The notes under the pieces are model-generated. The model made no database searches, was not told where the DNA came from, and saw only the letters and a list, made by a program, of their open reading frames with translations. A stretch of 5,298 bases of DNA from Rhizobium sp. Q54 (GTDB taxonomy: Bacteria > Pseudomonadota > Alphaproteobacteria > Rickettsiales > UBA1997), in contig CAMBES010000099.1 of assembly GCA_945865855.1 (NCBI GenBank), positions 1 through 5,298 of the forward strand, given 5' to 3'. A program made the position numbers and the translations under genes. Positions within the stretch are counted from its first letter, which is position 1. Every line of letters starts with the position of its first letter. Below are positions 1 to 5,052 of the stretch, piece after piece.

Positions 1-468
1 GGAATTTTTCTTTACTTCATTCACAGTAAGTGAAGCGCCGTTGAGTGTTACCGAGCCTTTCTCGGCGATAAATTTTATTAACTCTTTTTTAGTTGAAAAA
101 GTGAATTTCTTAGAATCTTTAATCGGCTGAATTGCCAGGATTTTTGCGGTTCCATCGACATGCCCTAAAACCATGTGTCCACCAAGTTCATCGCCAGCGC
201 GCAAAGCGAATTCGAGATTAATTTCTTCGCCAATTTTCCAATTTTCTAAAGTTGTTTTTTCACAAGTTTCCTTCGAAGCCTGAAAAGAAAGCAGAGATTT
301 TTTTTGCTCAATCAAAGTTAAACAAATGCCGTTGCAAGCAATGGAACAGCCAATCGCAAGCTTACGATTTATTTTTCCAACAACGGAAATTTTGAGTAGT
401 AAATCTTTTTTAGGATTTTTTTTGAGTTCAGAAATTTTCCCAAGATGCGTAATTATTCCGGTGAACAT
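1..468 (-). CDS. ribE: Riboflavin synthase (alpha chain), C-terminus outside the window
   Basis: Riboflavin synthase converts two molecules of 6,7-dimethyl-8-ribityllumazine into riboflavin and a pyrimidinedione, the last step of riboflavin synthesis in the cytosol. I translated 156 residues from the ATG at 468; the family is about 200 residues, so roughly 45 are missing beyond base 1. The start is fixed by the family's hallmark N-terminus MFTGII. The first lumazine-binding repeat has GCSIACNGICLTL (residues 40-52), where Cys49 matches the conserved cysteine of the family. The second repeat begins at GGHMVLGHVDG (96-106), with His103 at the position of the conserved histidine, and repeats the first motif as GSVTLNGASLTV (138-149). 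The gene starts 3 bases after the rpoH stop, so it is the promoter-distal member of this minus-strand cluster. The reading frame is intact. No FMN riboswitch is visible upstream; expression probably depends on the operon. Some annotations call the same gene ribC. Confidence 0.95.
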   Translation of the reverse strand, partial: MFTGIITHLGKISELKKNPKKDLLLKISVVGKINRKLAIGCSIACNGICLTLIEQKKSLLSFQASKETCEKTTLENWKIGEEINLEFALRAGDELGGHMVLGHVDGTAKILAIQPIKDSKKFTFSTKKELIKFIAEKGSVTLNGASLTVNEVKKNS

Positions 469-471
469 TTT

Positions 472-1359
472 TTATTTTTTTTCCTCTCCTTTCGCCATTT
501 CTTCTGAAATGAGTTTTCTAATTTTTTTAATCGTCGCCTCTTCTATTTGTCTGATGCGTTCGCGTGAGACTTTGTGGATTTGGCTTAGTTCTTCAAGGGT
601 TAATGGATCTTCAGACATTTGACGCTTGAACAAAATATCTTTTTCACGCTCGTTTAATTTTTCGAAGGCTCGGTGAAAAAGAGATTCGCGCTGCCATTTT
701 TCCTGATTTTTAATGGCAATTTCTTCCTGAGTTTCTTGATTTGCTTCCATTAAATCGACAACTTCAATTGAGTCGCCTTCTTCGCCAATTTGTTTGTTTA
801 AAGAAGAGTCAGATTGCGAAAGGCGTGAATCCATTTCTAAAACTTCTTTGTTTGAAACGTTGAGAATTTCTGCGACATGCTCGATCTGCGAAGGATTTAG
901 GGCGGATTCCCCAGAGTAAATGCCAAGCTTCTTTTTGATTTTGTGGAGATTGAAAAAGAGTTTTTTTTGTGCGGCGGTCGTGCCGATTTTTACCAAAGAC
1001 CAAGAACGTAAAATATGATCCTGCATGAAGGCGCGGATCCACCACATTGAGTAAGTAGAAAAACGAAAACCCTTGTGGGGATCAAATTTTTTTGTGGCAT
1101 GAATTAGGCCGAGATTGCCTTCAGCGATTAGGTCGGTTATCGGCAGGCCGTAATTACGATACTTGCTCGCCATTTTTACGACGAGGCGCAAATGACTTTG
1201 AATCAACATTTTTGCCGCTTCCTTATCTCCAGTTTTAGCAAAGCGAATGGCATAGGTTTTTTCTTCTTCTGCGGTTAAGAGCGGAAATTTTTGAATCTCG
1301 TGAATGTAGTGGAGGAGAGATCCGCTAGTAGATTTACTTAAATTTTTTTGCTTCGTCAT
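472..1359 (-). CDS. rpoH: RNA polymerase heat-shock sigma factor sigma-32 (RpoH)
   Basis: A 295-residue sigma-70 family group 3 factor that directs RNA polymerase to heat-shock promoters for chaperones and proteases. Region 1.2 is at about residues 15-32 (LHYIHEIQKFPLLTAEEE). Region 2 runs from about 51 to 120 and includes the core-binding and -10 parts SHLRLVVKMA, DLIAEGNLGL and FRFSTYSMWWIRA. The RpoH box QKKLFFNLH at 131-139 separates RpoH from RpoD and RpoS. Region 4 (about 228-285) ends in a helix-turn-helix, TLEELSQIHKVSRERIRQIE (254-273), in the style of alphaproteobacterial RpoH proteins. Length is normal for the family. The ATG at 1359 lies 10-12 residues before the conserved region, as expected, and overlaps the end of rbfA by 26 bases, with no clear Shine-Dalgarno sequence. 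Translation may therefore be coupled to rbfA. Some alphaproteobacteria carry two rpoH paralogues; only one is visible here. Confidence 0.96.
   Translation of the reverse strand: MTKQKNLSKSTSGSLLHYIHEIQKFPLLTAEEEKTYAIRFAKTGDKEAAKMLIQSHLRLVVKMASKYRNYGLPITDLIAEGNLGLIHATKKFDPHKGFRFSTYSMWWIRAFMQDHILRSWSLVKIGTTAAQKKLFFNLHKIKKKLGIYSGESALNPSQIEHVAEILNVSNKEVLEMDSRLSQSDSSLNKQIGEEGDSIEVVDLMEANQETQEEIAIKNQEKWQRESLFHRAFEKLNEREKDILFKRQMSEDPLTLEELSQIHKVSRERIRQIEEATIKKIRKLISEEMAKGEEKK
483..492 (-). promoter_or_regulatory. Ribosome binding site for ribE, inside the end of rpoH
   Basis: On the minus strand the last codons of rpoH contain AAAGGAGAGG, the strongest Shine-Dalgarno match of the minus-strand cluster. 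It ends 14 bases before the ribE ATG at 468, which is longer than the usual 5-9 bases; the spacer is almost all A and contains the rpoH stop codon. Ribosomes finishing rpoH would therefore be close to the ribE start. The match is seen directly; its use is inferred. Confidence 0.6.
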
Positions 1360-1699
1360 TAATCAAAGATTCTAAATTGTTCGCCTTTGAAGCTGTTCCG
1401 TCTAAGGAGAAAGTGATTTCAGGCACAGAGCGCAAAGTAATTTTTTTAGCTAATTGGTAACGAAAATGTGGCGCAGCTTCGTTTAGTTTTTTAATAATTT
1501 TTTCGTGCATTTCTTCATTACCAAAAATATCGACAAAGATGCGAACAGCTTTGGCATCTGGACTGACATCAGCTTCGAGCACGGTGATTAAGCTTCCTGG
1601 AACGGTTAGAATGTCTGCGCGAAGAAAAATTTCTGACATCACGCGCTTAATGTTTTCACCAATTTGGAGCTGACGTTGGGACTTATTTTTAGATTTCAT
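1334..1699 (-). CDS. rbfA: 30S ribosome-binding factor A (RbfA)
   Basis: RbfA is a small single-domain KH-fold protein that binds the immature 30S subunit and helps finish the 5' end of 16S rRNA; it is important at low temperature in E. coli. The 121-residue product has the usual length. Family features are the N-terminal helix with QIGENIKRVMSEIF (12-25), the strand and turn ITVLEADVSPDAKAVRIFV (38-56, family pattern V.VS.D...A.V.V), and the C-terminal FRYQLAKKITLRSVPEITF (79-97) followed by LD at 99-100. The ATG at 1699 gives the expected N-terminus; only a weak AAAGA lies just upstream. In many bacteria rbfA follows infB and precedes truB; here it follows a secreted protein gene and precedes rpoH, so the classical nusA-infB-rbfA order is broken. 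It lies 73 bases after the preceding gene and overlaps rpoH by 26 bases. Confidence 0.93.
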   Translation of the reverse strand: MKSKNKSQRQLQIGENIKRVMSEIFLRADILTVPGSLITVLEADVSPDAKAVRIFVDIFGNEEMHEKIIKKLNEAAPHFRYQLAKKITLRSVPEITFSLDGTASKANNLESLINDEAKKFK

Positions 1700-1772
1700 T
1701 TTTTCTTTGATTCGAGTTATTTTCCAACAAGCTCAACATGATTACGGATAATCGAAGAGTGGGTTATTTGGG

Positions 1773-2537
1773 CTAGAATTTTTTGTATTGCTGCACGCCT
1801 TTTAACAAGATATTAAAAGTGCAAAGTTTAATTGATTGTGGATTCAGTAAATCTGAGCTGCGCACAGAAGCAGTTAGCATTTTGCGCTCATTTTCTGTGT
1901 AAGACAAAAATTGGTAATCGCTTTTATTGTAAGGATGGTCGGCGAAATACATTTCGGTTTCAAGACGACCAAATTTTGAATGGTAGATGTTCATATTGAT
2001 GTGGGCAGCGCGGCCAGGAGAGCTTCCAGGCATGATGGTGATGAAGTGATAATTTCCGAGATTGTCGGTAATTGCGCGGCCAGACATGCTAAAATATTTG
2101 TCGATATATTCGCTGCTTGGCTCGAGCAAAGTGTGATATTTTCCGGCGGCATTAGTTTGCCAAATTTCAATTACGGCATTGTCGATTGGCACACCGAAAG
2201 AATCAGAAACAGTGCCTTGCAAAAAAATTACCTCCCCGAAAGCGCGGTAAAATGCTCCGGTTTTTTTAGCGAGATTGTTAGTGCTGGCAAAGCTATCTGG
2301 CATTGACAAGTCGGCAGAAAAAAAACGGGAAGGAGTTGGAGTTTTTGGATTAAAAATTGACGGCGATTCTTTAGAAAAATCATTCACCACATTGCCACGA
2401 ACATCAGTAAATTCTTCCGGTGCGGCGGATTTTATTTCTTCGTTGGAGTAGTTTTCGTCGCCAATATTTTTCATTTCTGCAGCGAGGGAAGCGAGAGGGA
2501 GAAGAAGAAATGAGATTAGTAAAATTAGTTTTGGCAT
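1773..2537 (-). CDS. Secreted intradiol ring-cleavage dioxygenase-like protein, apparently missing iron ligands
   Basis: This 254-residue protein has an intradiol-dioxygenase beta-sandwich domain like protocatechuate 3,4-dioxygenase. A signal peptide is clear: Lys3, a hydrophobic stretch at 4-16 and a signal peptidase I site around SLA-A (17-20), so it should be exported. Residues 21-95 are polar and unmatched. The domain starts near 103 with FLQGTVSDSFGVPIDNAVIE, followed by WQTNAAGKY (126-134), TDNLGNYHFITIMPG (157-171), GRAAHIN (175-181) and ETEMYF (193-198). Catalytic members bind Fe(III) with two Tyr and two His. Here Tyr134 and His179 fit the first Tyr and first His, but the second Tyr (usual PG-x-Y) is Ser173 and the second His (usual HIH) is Asn181. 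Simple aromatic ring cleavage is therefore doubtful; a binding or structural role, or a different metal site, is possible. No other aromatic-degradation gene is nearby. The start is supported by the signal peptide, since there is no good ribosome binding site. I recall homologues annotated as protocatechuate dioxygenase beta subunit in Rickettsiales. Confidence 0.85.
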   Translation of the reverse strand: MPKLILLISFLLLPLASLAAEMKNIGDENYSNEEIKSAAPEEFTDVRGNVVNDFSKESPSIFNPKTPTPSRFFSADLSMPDSFASTNNLAKKTGAFYRAFGEVIFLQGTVSDSFGVPIDNAVIEIWQTNAAGKYHTLLEPSSEYIDKYFSMSGRAITDNLGNYHFITIMPGSSPGRAAHINMNIYHSKFGRLETEMYFADHPYNKSDYQFLSYTENERKMLTASVRSSDLLNPQSIKLCTFNILLKGVQQYKKF

Positions 2538-2549
2538 GTTTGTTTTTTT

Positions 2550-2618
2550 CGCACCATCCCTGCGCAGGCAAGGATTTGAAGGGTTTTGTCTTTTTCCTTT
2601 TACGCAGGAATGGTTGCG
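2550..2618. repeat. Long imperfect inverted repeat between dcd and the dioxygenase-like gene
   Basis: Arms at 2550-2564 (CGCACCATCCCTGCG) and 2603-2618 (CGCAGGAATGGTTGCG) pair over about 15 bp with one bulged base and one G-T wobble, around a 38-base loop. The left arm also contains the perfect palindrome CCTGCGCAGG (2559-2568), inside a smaller alternative hairpin from ATCC (2556-2559) to GGAT (2572-2575). The GC-rich arms stand out in an AT-rich gap. In the direction of dcd transcription no T-run follows the stem, so it is a poor intrinsic terminator for dcd. On the plus strand it is followed by T-rich sequence (2619-2634), but no plus-strand gene ends here. It may be a dispersed palindromic element or an mRNA processing or stability hairpin. 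Confidence 0.7.
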
Positions 2619-2631
2619 ATATTTTTTTATT

Positions 2632-3201
2632 TTATACTTTTGGTAAGGTTACGCCGGTTTGTCCCATGTATTTACCTGCGCGCATGTCGTAAGAGATTTC
2701 GCAAGGTTGATCGCCTTTAAAAAACAAGAATTGGCAGGCTCCTTCGAAGGCGTAAATTTTTGCCGGGAGTGGAGTTGTGTTAGAAAATTCTAAAGTGACG
2801 TGACCTTCCCAGCCTGGTTCTAGCGGGGTTACATTGACTATAATTCCGCAACGAGCGTAAGTTGATTTGCCAACGCAAACCACTAATACATCTTTTGGAA
2901 TGCGAAAATATTCTACTGTGCGCGCTAGAGCGAAGCTATTTGGTGGAATTATGCAAACGTCAGTTGTGCGATTTACAAAACTAGTTTCGCAGAAATTTTT
3001 TGGATCAACTACGGCTGAATCAATGTTGGTGAAAATCTTGAATTCGTTGGAAACGCGAGCATCGTAGCCGTAAGAAGAATTACCATAAGAGATTATTTTT
3101 TGTTCATTCTCATCAAGCTTAACTTGATGAGAGAAAAATGGCTCAATCATTTTTTGTTTTATTGCGAGATCGGCAATTGATCTGTCAGAAAGAATCGTCA
3201 T
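2632..3201 (-). CDS. dcd: dCTP deaminase (Dcd)
   Basis: Dcd deaminates dCTP to dUTP, which dUTPase then turns into dUMP for thymidylate synthesis; it acts as a cytosolic trimer of the dUTPase fold. The 189-residue product has the normal length. Family signatures are SSYGYDARVSNEF (42-54), IIPPNSFALARTVEYFRIP (84-102), GKSTYARCGIIVNVTPLEPG (111-130) and WEGHVTLEFSN (131-141), then GACQFLFF (154-161) and GKYMGQTGV (176-184). Glu138 is the catalytic general base; Ser113 and Arg117 match the other active-site residues known from E. coli Dcd. I see only the mono-functional deaminase pattern, though I cannot exclude a bifunctional dCTP deaminase/dUTPase from sequence alone. The ATG at 3201 is the natural start, but upstream is AT-rich with no Shine-Dalgarno sequence. 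It is the first gene of the minus-strand group and diverges from the kef-like gene. Confidence 0.96.
   Translation of the reverse strand: MTILSDRSIADLAIKQKMIEPFFSHQVKLDENEQKIISYGNSSYGYDARVSNEFKIFTNIDSAVVDPKNFCETSFVNRTTDVCIIPPNSFALARTVEYFRIPKDVLVVCVGKSTYARCGIIVNVTPLEPGWEGHVTLEFSNTTPLPAKIYAFEGACQFLFFKGDQPCEISYDMRAGKYMGQTGVTLPKV
3108..3132. repeat. Perfect 10-bp hairpin inside the 5' part of dcd
   Basis: TCTCATCAAG (3108-3117) and CTTGATGAGA (3123-3132) are exact reverse complements around a 5-base loop. The hairpin lies 70-94 bases into the dcd coding sequence, over codons for roughly SHQVKLDEN, so it would form in the dcd mRNA. It is not followed by a T-run. The structure is seen directly; a regulatory role is speculative, and codon constraint or chance could explain it. 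Confidence 0.55.
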
Positions 3202-3204
3202 TAA

Positions 3205-3272
3205 TTTTGATTTTTGATTTTAGATTTTTGAACTTAACTAAACTTGTCTCACAATAAATCAAAAATCAAAAA
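3205..3272. repeat. GATTTTTGA repeats and 16-bp inverted repeat in the divergent intergenic region
   Basis: The 84 bases between the dcd and kef-like starts hold a perfect 16-bp inverted repeat: TTTTGATTTTTGATTT (3205-3220) against AAATCAAAAATCAAAA (3256-3271). The 9-mer GATTTTTGA occurs at 3209-3217 and 3223-3231, and as its reverse complement at 3259-3267. The second copy overlaps the proposed -35 box and the third lies just after the proposed -10 box of the kef-like gene. This layout would suit an operator for a regulator shared by both genes, but low-complexity AT sequence can produce such repeats by chance. Confidence 0.6.
3228..3255 (+). promoter_or_regulatory. Possible sigma-70 promoter for the kef-like gene
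   Basis: TTGAAC (3228-3233) and CACAAT (3250-3255) each match four of six positions of the TTGACA and TATAAT consensus boxes, with a 16-base spacer. Transcription would begin near 3262, leaving a short leader of about 24 bases before the ATG at 3286. I could not find an equally good pair for dcd on the opposite strand. In AT-rich DNA such matches are common, so this is tentative. Confidence 0.4.
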
Positions 3273-3285
3273 TTTTAAAAATTAA

Positions 3286-5052
3286 ATGCACGACCTTTCC
3301 TACCTGCGAGACATTCTAATTTTGCTTTTTGCGATGGTGGCAATTGTTGTTATTTTTAAGCAATTGAAACTTAGTCCTGCACTAGGCTACCTAATTGCTG
3401 GCGCGGCGATTGGGCCATTCGGATTTGGAGTTTTGACCAGCACAGAAACAACAAAATCAATTGCTGAGCTCGGAATTGTTTTTCTTCTTTTTGCTATTGG
3501 TTTAGAGCTAACCTTCGACAAATTGAAGGCGATGCGCACCTATATTTTAGGTTTTGGTGGTTTGCAGGTTGTTGTTACTTCTGCACTGATTTCGGCGGTT
3601 TGTTACTATTTTACTCATCTTTCGGCAGAGCTTTCAATCATCATTGGCAGCGCTCTATCAATGTCTTCAACGGCAATTGTAATGGAGGTGATTGAGGAAA
3701 ATAACGAGCAAACAACTCGCGTTGGGCGTCTCGCCTTTTCGATTTTACTCATGCAAGACTTAGCGGTGATTCCGATTCTAGTATTGTTGCCACTGCTTTC
3801 AAAAACTGACTTACATGTTGCTAATGCACTAGGCGGAGCACTAGTTAATGCGATTGTGGCGATGGTTATTATTTTTGCGACTGGACGACTTTTGTTGCGC
3901 CCTCTTTACCGCCTCATTGTTGAATCGCAGAATAATGTTCTCTTTCTGAGCTTCACTTTAATCGTGATTTTAGGATCATCATTCTTGAGTCATAAAATGG
4001 GCTTGTCCTTCGCCCTTGGTGCTTTCGTTGCGGGATTAATGGTGGCAGAAACGGAATATAAATATCGGGTTGAAGAAGAAATTCTCTCACTCAAATCGCT
4101 TTTGCTGAGTTTGTTTTTTATGGCGATTGGCATGTCGTTTGATTTTAATCTGCTTCTCGAAAGTTTGCCCTACATCGTTCTAGCCTCACTAATGTTGATC
4201 GTGGCTAAGACTACAATCATCTTGTTGCTTTGTCGTCTCTTCCGCTTCCCGCTTGCGCCATCAATTCATGCTGGTCTTTTACTTGCGCAGGGTGGTGAAT
4301 TTGCATTTGTTGTTTTCTTGATGGTGGTGCAGCAAAGATTAATGGATGTCGATTTAGCGCAGTTTTTGATGACGGTTGTAACCTTCACCATGGCACTAAC
4401 GCCAATGCTTGCCATCATCGGTCGTCGTATCAAAAGTTATCTCTACATTAACGAAGTTTTGCGCGACAACAAACTTAAAAGAGAGATCGGCGAGATTGGA
4501 AAGCATGTTGTTATTATTGGCTTCTCAATGGTCGGTCGCATAGTAGCTTACATTTTGCGCAAGCGCGATGTGAAATATATTATACTCGAAAATAATCACC
4601 GCATCGTCAGCCTTGAACAGAAGAATGGTTACAGCATTTATTACGGCGACGCGATGAATGCTGATATTCTGCGCTATATCGGCGTTGAGCGCGCTGAGTC
4701 AGTTGTGGTGGCAATGGAAGATGAGGTTGCTTGTATGAAGATTACTCGTTTTATTCATGAAAATTTCTCTCATGCTACGATAATTACCAAAACCGAAACC
4801 ATTAACAATGTTGATCGCTTCAAAAGAGTTGGCGCAACTCATGTTGTTTCAAAGAATATCGAAACTGGTTTACAGCTTACTCGCGCTACTTTGGCGTCGA
4901 TTGGAGTTGGCAATTTAGAAATTATTAATTCTCTAGATTCTTTTCGTGAAATTAATCCAGAAATAATCAAAAAGATCATCTCAACTGAAGGCGAGACGGT
5001 AAAACAAAAACATTTAACAAAAATAAAGGAGATCGATGACAGCCAAAATTAA
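3286..5052 (+). CDS. Kef/CPA2-type cation:proton antiporter with C-terminal RCK (TrkA-N) domain
   Basis: A 588-residue inner-membrane protein of the monovalent cation:proton antiporter-2 family, like KefB and KefC, which export K+ to acidify the cytoplasm during electrophile stress. The membrane domain (about 7-380) has a dozen or so hydrophobic segments and family motifs LGYLIAGAAIGPFGFG (33-48), ELGIVFLLFAIGLEL (61-75), RTYILGFGGLQV (84-95), LLMQDLAVIP (154-163, with Asp158 in the transport position), FALGAFVAGLMVAE (242-255) and GGEFAFV (336-342). A short linker leads to an RCK domain from about 406: HVVIIGFSMVG (407-417), YIILENN (431-437) and YGDAMNADIL (453-462). The nucleotide-binding glycine motif reads GFSMVG rather than GxGxxG. 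The ATG at 3286 has no good ribosome binding site but fits the family N-terminus. The end overlaps a glutathione S-transferase-like gene by 17 bases. Substrate (K+ or Na+) cannot be decided, so I give no symbol. Confidence 0.92.
   Translation: MHDLSYLRDILILLFAMVAIVVIFKQLKLSPALGYLIAGAAIGPFGFGVLTSTETTKSIAELGIVFLLFAIGLELTFDKLKAMRTYILGFGGLQVVVTSALISAVCYYFTHLSAELSIIIGSALSMSSTAIVMEVIEENNEQTTRVGRLAFSILLMQDLAVIPILVLLPLLSKTDLHVANALGGALVNAIVAMVIIFATGRLLLRPLYRLIVESQNNVLFLSFTLIVILGSSFLSHKMGLSFALGAFVAGLMVAETEYKYRVEEEILSLKSLLLSLFFMAIGMSFDFNLLLESLPYIVLASLMLIVAKTTIILLLCRLFRFPLAPSIHAGLLLAQGGEFAFVVFLMVVQQRLMDVDLAQFLMTVVTFTMALTPMLAIIGRRIKSYLYINEVLRDNKLKREIGEIGKHVVIIGFSMVGRIVAYILRKRDVKYIILENNHRIVSLEQKNGYSIYYGDAMNADILRYIGVERAESVVVAMEDEVACMKITRFIHENFSHATIITKTETINNVDRFKRVGATHVVSKNIETGLQLTRATLASIGVGNLEIINSLDSFREINPEIIKKIISTEGETVKQKHLTKIKEIDDSQN
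5025..5031 (+). promoter_or_regulatory. Ribosome binding site for the GST-like gene, inside the antiporter gene
   Basis: AAAGGAG lies 4 bases before the ATG at 5036 and is the best Shine-Dalgarno match on the plus strand. It supports that start even though it lies inside the antiporter coding sequence, and it suggests coupled translation of the two genes. Confidence 0.7.

Noticed and set aside
326..622. 98-codon open frame on the plus strand
   Set aside because: It lies opposite the intact ribE and rpoH genes, and its product has no recognisable family feature.
809..1045. 78-codon open frame on the minus strand
   Set aside because: It is an alternative frame inside rpoH, whose own frame carries all sigma-factor motifs.
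1689..1739. Possible 16-residue leader ORF on the minus strand overlapping the rbfA start
   Set aside because: It has a start and a stop but no ribosome binding site, and in AT-rich DNA such a short frame is expected by chance.
1700..1772. Weak imperfect inverted repeat (TTCGATTAT against ATAACTCGAA) upstream of rbfA
   Set aside because: The stem is about 9 bp with a bulge and a loop of nearly 30 bases, with no T-run and no good promoter boxes; it is too weak to call.
1980..2306. 108-codon open frame on the plus strand
   Set aside because: It is antisense to the dioxygenase-like gene, which has a clear domain and signal peptide.
2619..2634. T-rich tract after the hairpin, read as a plus-strand terminator
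   Set aside because: No plus-strand gene ends here; the flanking genes are both on the minus strand.
2420..2692. 90-codon open frame on the plus strand
   Set aside because: It spans the start of one gene, the hairpin gap and the end of dcd on the other strand; it has no family motif.
2867..3067. 66-codon open frame on the plus strand
   Set aside because: It is antisense to conserved dcd motifs and looks like a shadow of them.
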